From an uncultured Desulfovibrionaceae bacterium (GTDB lineage: Bacteria; Desulfobacterota; Desulfovibrionia; Desulfovibrionales; Desulfovibrionaceae), in the NCBI GenBank assembly GCA_949299515.1, contig CASGAP010000002.1, positions 1-44,198 of the forward strand: DNA of 44,198 bases, written 5' to 3'. Shown piece after piece: positions 15,568 through 22,809 of the stretch; position 1 is the stretch's first letter, and every line of letters starts with the position of its first letter. The notes under the pieces were generated by a model. The model did not search any database and was not told the DNA's origin. It saw nothing but the letters and a program-made list of their open reading frames with translations. The translations under genes and the position numbers were made by a program.

Positions 15568-17049
15568 TTATATTCTGTTGTTCTTTTGTGCTTCTTCTAT
15601 CCAGGCAGGAATGGTTTTTTCCAGCCACTGCTGCTTGGCTGCGCGTTCTTTTTCCATATCCAAACCGATATAAGCCTGAGCTTTTTCTTTGCTGGAAACA
15701 TCAGGAAGCTCCGGATCCAGCACATTATGGGCATACAAAACTTTTTGCAGGGCAAGCTGAGCCTGCAGTGCCTTATCCAGGCTTTGGGACAAAATACGCT
15801 GCGTTTCAACGGGAGCATGAAAGCTTGCACCGTGAGAGGCAACACCGAAATCCCAGCGCCACTGGGCCTGACGGATAAGTTTCAGGCTGTCCTGCATTTC
15901 CTGTTCCGTTGCATTATGCTCCCAAGCTTTTTGGGCAAGCAGATGGGCTTTTGCCAGTTCCTTTTCCACACGGTTGCGGACTTCCAGAATTTTATCCTGA
16001 TATCCGTAAACGTAATTGCGCAGATTTTCTTCGGAATCTCTGTGACAGGTCTGGCAGGTTCCGGAAATGTTCGCCAACGGACTCATCACCTGATGATCGG
16101 AATATTTGAAAGCGCCTTCGGCTTTATAAGGCATGTGGCAGTCCGCACAGGCAAGGCCGCGCTGACCGTGAGGTCCCATTTTGAACAGCTCGTAATCTGG
16201 GTGCTGCGCTTTGAGCATCGGTGCTTTGCTCAGTGCGTGTACCCAGTCGGTATACTGCACTTCATCATAATACTGTTCCATCTGTTCCATGGAAAAGCCC
16301 TTATCCCACGGGAAAGTCAAATATTTTCCGTCTCCTTTGAAATAATATTCCACATGGCACTGCGCGCATACCAGAGAACGCATTTCCTGCGGACTTGCTT
16401 TTGCAATGTCAATGCCTTGGCGCGCAAACGCTTCGCGCAGGGCAGGACGGGTAATTGTCAGATTCATGGTTGCAGGGTCATGGCAGTCAGCGCAGCCAAG
16501 GGGATTGACAATCTGCGGCCCCATTTCGCCCCATTTGCTTTTATAAAAATTTTCCACGCCTATTTCCTGCATCATTCTCGGCACATCGGGGGATTTGCAT
16601 GTCCAGCAGGTAGCAGGCTGCGGTCCGTCTTCCGGCTTTTCGGGAGTGCCGGTACGCAGGGTCTGGCGCGTATCGGTAATGGTATACATATGCCCTCTGG
16701 GTGCATTGTAATCTTTCGCAAAAGCATAGCCTGCCCACAAAATTACCATTTCCGGCCGCTGAGCCAGCACGTCTTCAAACTGATTTCCCAAATGCTTGCT
16801 TTTAAAATCCATATTCTGCGTGCGCTGCCAGGTATCATATTCTCTCGGATAATTCAGTGCCCACTTTTCCGCCCGCGGCTCAATGCCTTCAATGGCAACT
16901 TTTTTGTTATTGTAAATGGAAGCAACTTCCGCCCGCCGTTCCGTAATGGAAGCCGCCAGCAGCCCCAAAGCAAACACAACGCACATACCGACTGCAAAAA
17001 TTACCCAATACCATAAATTTTTTTTACGTGACGATTCCGTTACTTTCAT
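15568..17049 (-). CDS. Ammonia-forming cytochrome c nitrite reductase NrfA
   Basis: Pentahaem periplasmic enzyme that reduces nitrite to ammonium with six electrons; 493 residues. The active-site haem motif CWTCK has lysine as ligand, and four classical motifs follow: CADCH, CAQCH, CADCH and CQTCH. Catalytic elements are visible as MRSLVCAQCHVEYYF (Arg/Tyr) and KAQHPDYE (His). An N-terminal helix (about 13-33) is an uncleaved anchor or signal. It follows nrfH with a 23-nt gap and an AAGGA SD. NrfHA complexes are typical of sulfate- and sulfite-reducing Desulfovibrio-type bacteria. Confidence 0.97.
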   Translation of the reverse strand: MKVTESSRKKNLWYWVIFAVGMCVVFALGLLAASITERRAEVASIYNNKKVAIEGIEPRAEKWALNYPREYDTWQRTQNMDFKSKHLGNQFEDVLAQRPEMVILWAGYAFAKDYNAPRGHMYTITDTRQTLRTGTPEKPEDGPQPATCWTCKSPDVPRMMQEIGVENFYKSKWGEMGPQIVNPLGCADCHDPATMNLTITRPALREAFARQGIDIAKASPQEMRSLVCAQCHVEYYFKGDGKYLTFPWDKGFSMEQMEQYYDEVQYTDWVHALSKAPMLKAQHPDYELFKMGPHGQRGLACADCHMPYKAEGAFKYSDHQVMSPLANISGTCQTCHRDSEENLRNYVYGYQDKILEVRNRVEKELAKAHLLAQKAWEHNATEQEMQDSLKLIRQAQWRWDFGVASHGASFHAPVETQRILSQSLDKALQAQLALQKVLYAHNVLDPELPDVSSKEKAQAYIGLDMEKERAAKQQWLEKTIPAWIEEAQKNNRI

Positions 17050-17072
17050 AACTAGCCATCCTTTTTAACAAA

Positions 17073-17645
17073 TTAAAATAAATCCTTAAGCCACTTTGGC
17101 ACCGGAGATGCCGGAAACGGAACAATTGCGTTCGGCGATGACGAAATGTTGCTTGACACGGTATGCGGCACATCTCTGTGACAATCCCAGCAAGCCCGTA
17201 CACTGCCGTTTTTTACATCCGCATATTTTGCCATGCCTGTTTTGACAAATTCGGTATTCAGCTCCGTATGACAGCGGATGCAGTTCTCCATAATGACCGC
17301 ATAGCTGGCATCACGGGGACGAATAACATCCGGTTCGGCCCCGGCCGTAAAAACAGCGGCATGGTACAGCCCGTCTTTTGCTTTAAAAGCATATTTGGAC
17401 ACCAAATTGTCGTGCGGCACATGGCAGTCGTTGCAGGTTGCCCAGTTTGCATGGGAACTTCTCTGCCACGACTGATAGGAAGACGCCATAATATGGCAGT
17501 TTACGCAGGCGCCGGGATCATCGCCGGCATAAGAATACGCCCGTGACATATAAACAATATACACCGCAAGCCCGGCAATAATTCCCCCGCACAGACAATA
17601 GAGGACCAAAAATCTTTTAGGGAGCAAATCAAAAATGCTTTTCAT
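17073..17645 (-). CDS. Tetrahaem quinol dehydrogenase NrfH
   Basis: NapC/NirT-family membrane cytochrome that oxidises menaquinol and hands electrons to NrfA; 190 residues. One N-terminal helix (about 12-33) is followed by four CXXCH motifs: CVNCH, CNDCH, CIRCH and CWDCH. The segment ACVNCHIMASSYQSWQRSSH matches the quinol-site region with Met near haem 1. The C-terminal Pro/Ser-rich tail ends in PKWLKDLF. AAGGAG precedes the ATG at 17645. First gene of the nrfHA-ccsBA-rrf2 operon. Confidence 0.95.
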   Translation of the reverse strand: MKSIFDLLPKRFLVLYCLCGGIIAGLAVYIVYMSRAYSYAGDDPGACVNCHIMASSYQSWQRSSHANWATCNDCHVPHDNLVSKYAFKAKDGLYHAAVFTAGAEPDVIRPRDASYAVIMENCIRCHTELNTEFVKTGMAKYADVKNGSVRACWDCHRDVPHTVSSNISSSPNAIVPFPASPVPKWLKDLF

Positions 17646-17681
17646 AGGTATGCTCCTTTTATTAAAGCATAAATTCCCCTT

Positions 17682-17704
17682 GCATTCTGTACCGTACAGA
17701 ATGC
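17682..17704. promoter_or_regulatory. Perfect palindrome, probable nrf operator
   Basis: GCATTCTGTAC and GTACAGAATGC flank one C, giving a 23-bp perfect palindrome 37-59 nt upstream of the nrfH start. It lies just downstream of a plausible minus-strand promoter (-35 GGTAAA complement at 17736-17741, -10 AGTGTA complement at 17713-17718, 17-bp spacer). A repressor bound here would block transcription entry. The Rrf2 regulator at the operon end is the obvious candidate, but this is not shown. Confidence 0.55.
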
Positions 17705-17712
17705 TTAAAATT

Positions 17713-17741
17713 AGTGTAGCTCACAGAAATGCTTGGGTAAA
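17713..17741 (-). promoter_or_regulatory. Candidate nrfH promoter
   Basis: On the minus strand a -35 TTTACC and a -10 TACACT are separated by 17 bp. The spacing is ideal and the boxes are moderate matches. Its -35 overlaps one GTACCAG repeat, and the palindrome at 17682-17704 lies just downstream. Confidence 0.4.
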
Positions 17742-17774
17742 GTACCAGTTTACAAAAAGAATGAAAGTACCAGT
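17739..17774. promoter_or_regulatory. Direct repeat AAAGTACCAGT in the nrfH-mocR gap
   Basis: Two identical 11-mers (17739-17749 and 17764-17774) are offset by 25 bp between the divergent nrfH and MocR genes. MocR/PdxR/GabR-type regulators typically bind spaced direct repeats in their own divergent promoter regions, so these are good candidates for the site of the adjacent regulator. One copy overlaps the nrfH -35 box. Confidence 0.5.
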
Positions 17775-17887
17775 GTTATTATTTTCACATATCGATATTT
17801 ATTTTTACTTATTGAAATTATTTATTTTTTATAAATTTTCTTGCCACAGGGCTTTTTTACGGTTATCATATATTACGGAGGTCAGCC

Positions 17888-19288
17888 ATGTACGGAATCA
17901 CCCTCAACCGAAAAAGCCCCATAAGCCTTGCGAAACAGCTTCACCTTGCCATTACGGAGCTTATCCACAGCGGATGCATAAAAGAGCAGGAACGCCTGCC
18001 CTCAACCAGAGAATTGGCCAAAGAGCTGTGCATTTCCAGAAATACCGTCAACGAAGCCTATGACCTGCTCATAACCGAAGGATATGTTTACAGCAAAGCC
18101 GGTATGGGCTATATCGTGCAGAAAAACCTTATTTTCCAGCATGAAACGCCTGCCGTCCGCTCAAAAACAAACAATACGCCCTGCCGTGAAATACGCTTTA
18201 ACTTTTCTTTGGGAATACCCGATGTACGGTCGTTTCCCTTCGCATTGTGGAATAATTGCCTCAAACAGGCGGCTTCAGGATTAAAAAACGAAGATTTCGC
18301 CTACAGCGACCCACAGGGCTATGCGCCGCTTCAAAAAGAGATTTCCGCCTGGCTTTTCCGGTCCCGCGGCATACAGGTACAGGAAGAGAACATTTTCATA
18401 ACAACAGGCACAACACAGGCTATCAATCTTTGCCTGGAGCTTTTAAAAACCGAAAATAAAGTATTTCTTACGGAAAACCCGTGCTATTATCCGGTAATCA
18501 GTGCCCTGCGGCGGAAAAATTTCAGCATGCACAGCATCAGCACGGACAAATACGGCATAGACACGCGGGAAATTAAACGCTTTGCTTCCGGTATCTGCGG
18601 GTTATATGTCACGCCGTCGCACCAATTTCCCAACGGCAGCGTCCTTTCCGCCGAACGCCGAATAGAACTGATCAAACTTGCGCAAGAACGGGATTTTTAT
18701 ATTCTGGAAGACGACTATGACGGAGAATTCCGCTACAGACACGCACCGCTGGCACCGCTGTATTCCCTTTGCCCCGAACGCGTAATTTATATGGGAACAT
18801 TCAGCAAAATGCTCTTCCCTGCCCTGCGTATCGGCTTTGCAATCCTGCCGCAGCATTTCCATGCCGCATGGAAATGCCTGCGCAGATCCTGCGACAGACA
18901 AAATGCCATACACGAACAAGCCGCTCTTGTTTCATTCCTGAAAGAAAGAAAAATAGACATTCATGTTAAAAGAATGAACAAAATCTACGAAAAAAAACTG
19001 CATATCCTGCTTGAAAGCCTGAAAAGGCATTTCCCCTGCCCTACGGAACTGCTCGGAATTAATGCGGGAATCCACATTGCCCTGCAGGTCGGCACGCGAA
19101 ATTTTGACGAACATTTCTACCGAAAATGCCTTGAACAAAACATTGCCCTGTCCTATTTTCCGTGCAGTTCGCATCAAAAAGAATTTGCGGAGGAAAACAG
19201 CCAAAACAATATCCTGTATCTGGGCTACGGCGCCATAGAAGAAAGCAGCATCGACAGCGGCATAGCATTACTGGCAAGCCTGCTCTGA
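17888..19288 (+). CDS. MocR/PdxR-type regulator (GntR winged helix fused to aminotransferase fold)
   Basis: A 466-residue two-domain regulator. Residues about 10-78 form a GntR winged helix (QEQERLPSTRELAKEL region; SRNTVNEAYDLLITEGYV), a linker follows, then a class I aminotransferase-like domain (about 110-466). PLP-binding elements are visible: DDYDGEFRY (about 275-283) and the Schiff-base lysine in MGTFSKMLFP (Lys307). Such proteins sense PLP or an amino-compound adduct; known targets include pyridoxine, GABA and taurine genes. The target here is unknown: the divergent neighbour is nrfH, with no amino-acid gene adjacent. GGAGG SD at 17878-17882. Confidence 0.9.
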   Translation: MYGITLNRKSPISLAKQLHLAITELIHSGCIKEQERLPSTRELAKELCISRNTVNEAYDLLITEGYVYSKAGMGYIVQKNLIFQHETPAVRSKTNNTPCREIRFNFSLGIPDVRSFPFALWNNCLKQAASGLKNEDFAYSDPQGYAPLQKEISAWLFRSRGIQVQEENIFITTGTTQAINLCLELLKTENKVFLTENPCYYPVISALRRKNFSMHSISTDKYGIDTREIKRFASGICGLYVTPSHQFPNGSVLSAERRIELIKLAQERDFYILEDDYDGEFRYRHAPLAPLYSLCPERVIYMGTFSKMLFPALRIGFAILPQHFHAAWKCLRRSCDRQNAIHEQAALVSFLKERKIDIHVKRMNKIYEKKLHILLESLKRHFPCPTELLGINAGIHIALQVGTRNFDEHFYRKCLEQNIALSYFPCSSHQKEFAEENSQNNILYLGYGAIEESSIDSGIALLASLL

Positions 19289-19341
19289 GCGGCAATGCCG
19301 CCCTGCCATTTTCGCACCTCCCGCGCACGCAAGAAAAACAC

Positions 19342-19370
19342 TTGACGGCGGAAGGTTTATTGTGTATTTT
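19342..19370 (+). promoter_or_regulatory. arsR promoter
   Basis: TTGACG (19342-19347) and TATTTT (19365-19370) are separated by 17 bp, 26 nt upstream of the arsR start. The -10 box is overlapped by the ArsR-type inverted repeat at 19366-19385. Confidence 0.6.
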
Positions 19371-19385
19371 ACCAAAAAGCCAAAT
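19366..19385. promoter_or_regulatory. Putative ArsR operator 1
   Basis: ATTTTACCAAAAAGCCAAAT matches the perfect inverted repeat upstream of the permease gene at 17 of 20 positions. It overlaps the arsR -10 box, the expected location for autorepression by an ArsR/SmtB regulator. Confidence 0.6.
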
Positions 19386-19395
19386 AAGGAATATT

Positions 19396-19710
19396 ATGAA
19401 AAACAACGCACTATTAATCGAACAGGCAAAAATCTTTAAAGCCCTGGGACACCCTTCGCGCCTGATTATGGTCAAGGCCCTGCAGTCCGGAGAAAAATGC
19501 GTGTGCGAGCTGCAGCAATTAATCGGCGACGATATTTCCACAATATCAAAACATCTTTCCGTACTGAAAGAAGCCGGCATCGTGACTGTCGACAAACGCG
19601 GAACCAATGTATATTACAAACTTGCGATATGCTGTCTGGACACGTTTTTATCCTGCACCGAAGAGCTGATAAAAAGCAAACTGCAGGACAAAATCAGCAT
19701 ACTGCGTTAA
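19396..19710 (+). CDS. ArsR/SmtB-family metalloregulator
   Basis: A 104-residue winged-helix repressor with the classical ArsR layout: KALGHPSRLIMVKAL, CVCELQQLIG with Cys35 and Cys37, then DDISTISKHLSVLKEAGIV (recognition helix) and RGTNVYYKL (wing). The CVC pair at the start of the DNA-recognition region is the As(III)/Sb(III) site of ArsR-type sensors; a CC pair (CCLDTF) lies further on. It likely derepresses itself and the downstream permease on metalloid exposure. AAGGA SD. A longer in-frame reading extends upstream, but the ATG at 19396 gives the canonical N-terminus and fits the promoter. Confidence 0.9.
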   Translation: MKNNALLIEQAKIFKALGHPSRLIMVKALQSGEKCVCELQQLIGDDISTISKHLSVLKEAGIVTVDKRGTNVYYKLAICCLDTFLSCTEELIKSKLQDKISILR

Positions 19711-19721
19711 TTTTTTTTGCA

Positions 19722-19745
19722 TATAATTTGGCTTTTTTGCCAAAT
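19722..19745 (+). promoter_or_regulatory. Second ArsR operator with TATAAT box before the permease
   Basis: TATAAT (19722-19727) abuts the perfect inverted repeat ATTTGGC-N6-GCCAAAT (19726-19745). The repeat closely matches operator 1, so both genes appear to be controlled by the same repressor. No good -35 is visible, so this may be a weak internal promoter. Confidence 0.55.
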
Positions 19746-19773
19746 AAAAAAATAAAACCGATGCGAGTTATTT

Positions 19774-20826
19774 ATGGAAACTGCACACAAAATTAAATAT
19801 GCCGCAACAGGCATACTCTGCTTTGTTCTTTGGTACGGGCTATACTGCGCCGTACTGCCCGCATCCCGCTGGCTGACCTATGAACTGCTGCAATTATCTC
19901 CGCAAAGCAGCGCAGGAGCCGCCGTGGAATTTTTCCTTTATGACACGGCAAAAATCCTCTTGCTGCTGGTATTTATGGTCTACCTCATAGGCTGGCTGAG
20001 AGCAGGACTCAATACGGAAAAAGTACGTACCTATCTGACAGGCAAAACAAAAAGCGCGGGATATCTGCTGGGAGCGGGTTTCGGGGCTGTGACGCCTTTT
20101 TGCTCATGCTCCAGCATTCCGCTTTTTATAGGATTCACCACAGCCAAAATTCCCCTGGGCATAACCATGTCGTTTCTGATAACCTCTCCGCTCATCAACG
20201 AAGTGGCGGTTATTTTGCTGTGGGGACTGCTTGGCTGGAAATTCACCGTATTGTATGTGAGCCTCGGAATACTGGCAGGCATTCTGGGCGGAATTTTTAT
20301 TGACGCCGTAAAAGCGGAAAAATATCTGCAGCCTTTTCTCCTGCAGGCCATGAACAGCCAAAATGCCATGCAGGCCTTTTCCCTTGCACGGAAAATAACC
20401 ATACAGTACCGCCATGACTTTGCCCTTTCCGAAACCAAAACCATCTTTAAACGCGTATGGAAATGGGTAATAGTCGGCGTCGGCATAGGAGCCCTGCTGC
20501 ACGGCTATATTCCGCAAAACTGGTTTGCGGAAAACATGGGACACGGGGAATGGTGGTCTGTTCCCTTGTCAGTCGTTATCGGCATACCGCTTTATACCAA
20601 TGTTACGGGAATAATACCGATTATGGAAAGCCTGCTCACAAAGGGACTGCCAGTAGGCACCACGCTTGCGTTCTGCATGAGCTCCGTCGGCGCTTCGCTT
20701 CCTGAAATAATTATGCTCAAACAGGTTATGCAGCCGAAACTGCTGGGGATTTTCCTCTGTCTTCTTCTGGTGATTTTTACGCTCTACGGCTGGATTTTCA
20801 ACGCCCTGCAGGGAATTTTGTTTTAA
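19774..20826 (+). CDS. Permease, ArsP/YraQ (DUF318) family
   Basis: A 350-residue membrane protein with about eight to ten helices. The family signature is visible as GAVTPFCSCSSIPLFIGF (about 107-124) with its Cys pair, followed by FLITSPLINEVAV. The second half repeats the theme (SVVIGIPLYTNVTGIIPI; SVGASLPEIIML). ArsP members export trivalent organoarsenicals; others in the family are generic permeases. Its place behind arsR with a matching operator makes an arsenical substrate likely. SD is weak (GCGAG). It converges with thioredoxin-arsC. Confidence 0.82.
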   Translation: METAHKIKYAATGILCFVLWYGLYCAVLPASRWLTYELLQLSPQSSAGAAVEFFLYDTAKILLLLVFMVYLIGWLRAGLNTEKVRTYLTGKTKSAGYLLGAGFGAVTPFCSCSSIPLFIGFTTAKIPLGITMSFLITSPLINEVAVILLWGLLGWKFTVLYVSLGILAGILGGIFIDAVKAEKYLQPFLLQAMNSQNAMQAFSLARKITIQYRHDFALSETKTIFKRVWKWVIVGVGIGALLHGYIPQNWFAENMGHGEWWSVPLSVVIGIPLYTNVTGIIPIMESLLTKGLPVGTTLAFCMSSVGASLPEIIMLKQVMQPKLLGIFLCLLLVIFTLYGWIFNALQGILF

Positions 20827-20844
20827 TTTTGCAAATTGTTTTTT

Positions 20845-20878
20845 CCGGGGGAAATGATTTCCCCCGGCCCCCCTCATT
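20845..20878. repeat. Palindromic intergenic repeat, copy 2
   Basis: CCGGGGGAAAT and ATTTCCCCCGG flank one G (20845-20867, perfect 11-bp arms), followed by CCCCCCTCATT. Core and tail match the copy at 42-75. It sits 19 nt after the permease stop. Confidence 0.6.
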
Positions 20879-20903
20879 TTCCGAAAACAAAAACAATTGC
20901 CGC

Positions 20904-20949
20904 AAAAAAAACTTCTGCCGGCGCCGCACTGCCGAACAGAAGTTTTTTT
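20904..20949. terminator. Bidirectional terminator between permease and arsC
   Basis: A-tract plus ACTTCTG (20904-20917) pairs with CAGAAGTTTTTTT (20937-20949) around a 19-nt G/C-rich loop. The A- and T-tracts within the stem allow termination in both directions, as expected for the convergent arsenic gene pairs. Confidence 0.8.
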
Positions 20950-20968
20950 ATTTTATTATCCGAAAAAA

Positions 20969-21370
20969 TTACAGCCGCCCGCTTAAAATTCTCTCTTTCG
21001 GTTCAATGATTTTCCGTTCTATGGCTTCCATTGTCCGCATAAAAACTTCATCGCTCTGCCCGGTAGGATCGGCAAGTCCCCAATCCTCCCTGTGCGCGGC
21101 GGGCAGATATGAGCAATTTACATTGCAGCCCATGGTCACAACAATATCAAGAGGCGGCAGTTCACCCTGTACTTTGCTGTACTGCATTTTTTCCATATCG
21201 ATACCGTATTGCGCTTTCATCAGCCGTACAGCGTCCTGATTGATCGTATCGACAATATGCGTTCCTGCCGAATAACTTTCAAAAACGTCTCCTGCCAAAT
21301 GTTTTCCGAGCGCTTCGGCAATCTGGCTGCGACAGGAATTGTGCACACAGATAAACCCTACTTTTTTCAT
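20969..21370 (-). CDS. Arsenate reductase ArsC (LMW-phosphatase, thioredoxin-coupled type)
   Basis: A 133-residue cytosolic enzyme that reduces arsenate to arsenite. The P-loop CVHNSCR (Cys8 to Arg14, CX5R) is the low-molecular-weight phosphatase motif. Redox cysteines lie in TMGCNVNCSYLP (Cys82 and Cys86), and EDWGLADPTG carries the catalytic Asp region. The family relays a disulfide to thioredoxin, and a thioredoxin-like gene lies immediately upstream, its stop touching the arsC start. The convergent arsR-permease pair completes a resistance set. Confidence 0.94.
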   Translation of the reverse strand: MKKVGFICVHNSCRSQIAEALGKHLAGDVFESYSAGTHIVDTINQDAVRLMKAQYGIDMEKMQYSKVQGELPPLDIVVTMGCNVNCSYLPAAHREDWGLADPTGQSDEVFMRTMEAIERKIIEPKERILSGRL

Positions 21371-21735
21371 CAGTCCAAAATCCCCAATTCTTTAAAAAGC
21401 AATTCCAGTTCGGTTTCCGTATACACGCGGCCCACGGAAACAAGTTTTTCATTCACCACCACGGCAGGCGTGCTCATCACGCCGTACCCCATAATTCTCT
21501 GCAAATCCGTCACATACTCCACGCTTGCCACAATACCCTTTTTATCGCACAGAGCTTTTGCGGCATCATAAAGAGCATGACAGCTTTTACAGCCTGTACC
21601 CAAAATCTTTACGGACAGCACGCCCCGGCCTGCCGCAGGTTTTTCGGCTACGGTTTGGCCGGTGCAGCCGCAGGCGCAAAGCGTTTTCTCCGTATTTTCT
21701 TCTTCTTTTTTACTTTTTTTAAAAAAATTCAACAT
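21370..21735 (-). CDS. Thioredoxin-like redox-active disulfide protein
   Basis: A 121-residue protein: an unusual basic/acidic N-terminus (FFKKSKKEEE) with a Cys cluster (CACGC, Cys20, 22 and 24), then a thioredoxin-like domain with the active-site CKSC (Cys49-Cys52) in KILGTGCKSCHALYD and the cis-Pro motif STPAVVVN. The fold type matches small archaeal/bacterial redox disulfide proteins often found with arsenic permeases. It probably recycles ArsC. An AGGAGG SD fixes the start at 21735; the longer in-frame reading to 21798 is discarded. Confidence 0.85.
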   Translation of the reverse strand: MLNFFKKSKKEEENTEKTLCACGCTGQTVAEKPAAGRGVLSVKILGTGCKSCHALYDAAKALCDKKGIVASVEYVTDLQRIMGYGVMSTPAVVVNEKLVSVGRVYTETELELLFKELGILD

Positions 21736-21813
21736 AATTTCCTCCTGGAACAGACTGTTCCCGCCCTGCCGCACCGACAGCGAATACTGCAGACACAAAC
21801 ACGGCAGCTTCGG

Positions 21814-21912
21814 CTATGCTTTCAGCGATACCAGTTCTTTTAAAAGACTGACGGCTTTTTCCGCCTGCTCCGCACAAATGCCGATGCTTTCTTCCGCCCG
21901 ACGGTTTCCCGC
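21814..21912 (-). pseudogene. 3' remnant of an unidentified gene upstream of the thioredoxin gene
   Basis: In one minus-strand frame about 31 codons read as coding-like sequence (AEESIGICAEQ, then AEKAVSLLKELVSLKA, stop at 21814). Upstream the frame hits TGA at 21913-21915, exactly where plus-strand amine-oxidase sequence begins to make sense. I read it as the C-terminus of a gene that once preceded the thioredoxin gene and lost its 5' part. The parent family cannot be named from this length. Confidence 0.35.
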
Positions 21913-22765
21913 TCATCAGGCGACCCTGAAGAAGTTTCAGCAGGCGCAGGCGTCGGCTAACTTCCTGCTTGTTTGGGACAAAAGTTCAGGCCTTGCCCGC
22001 AACATTGTAGGCGGCGCCGCGACACTGCCCCAGGCCATTGCCCATAAACTCGGCGACAAAGTACAACTTGGCTGCGAAGTTATCAAAGTTATCCAGCATG
22101 ACGACCACGTAGAAGTCGTATACGTGCAGAACGGCGAAGAAAAAACAGAAAAAGCCCGCTACTGCGTAATGACGACACCCGCTACCATTACCCACAAAAT
22201 AACCGAAGGGCTTGACCCCATCGTGCATGAAGCCCTCGGCCAGATCAAATACGGCCATTACGTTTCCGGCGCATTCCTCACCAACGAAACAGGCGTGCAG
22301 TCCTGGGACAACGTATACGCCTACTGCACCCCGCAGCGCTCTTTCAACATTGCTTTCAATATGTCCAACCTTGTCCGCACCATGGAAAACGGCGAAAGGG
22401 CTCCCGGCTCATCATTCATGGTTTTCTCTCCCGCAAGTCTTGCCCGCAAGCTTATTGACCTTCCCGACGAAGAAGTGCTGGACATTTACCGCAAAGACTT
22501 GGAAGAAGTATTCCCGGGATTCGGCAAAATTGTTGTGGAACAACAGGTGCAAAAATTCCGAAACGGCCTTGCCTACTGCTTCCCGGGCAGAAACAAGCTG
22601 CAGCCGAAACTCATGCGCGCACCGAAACGCATCTACCTTGCCGGTGACTACCTCGGTTCATGGTACACCGAAACTGCCATTCAAACCGGACTTCTGGCAG
22701 GTGAAGACATCAACAGCAAGCTGTATACCGAAAACCTTCTTCCAAGCAACGGTTTCAGCTATTAA
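21878..22765 (+). pseudogene. Flavin amine oxidase, N-terminally truncated
   Basis: About 280 residues match the C-terminal two thirds of FAD-dependent amine oxidases: NIVGGAATLPQAIAHKLGD, VQLGCEVIKVIQ, then CVMTTPATITHKI, and at the end RIYLAGDYLGSWYTETAIQTG, the C-terminal FAD-binding motif. The N-terminal Rossmann motif (GxGxxG plus downstream Glu) is absent; upstream sequence belongs to the arsenic locus on the other strand. An ATG at 21878 is available, but a protein without the dinucleotide-binding domain should not hold FAD. Normal family length is about 450-500 residues. The break lies near 21910. Confidence 0.7.
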
Positions 22766-22809
22766 CCCTCAAAATTCGGGAAGGTTCCCGAAAAGCGTTC
22801 GGAGATATC

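Noticed and set aside
15586..17016. 476-codon plus-strand open frame
   Set aside because: Antisense shadow of nrfA; its composition (Phe/His/Ile-rich) is that of reverse-complement coding sequence.
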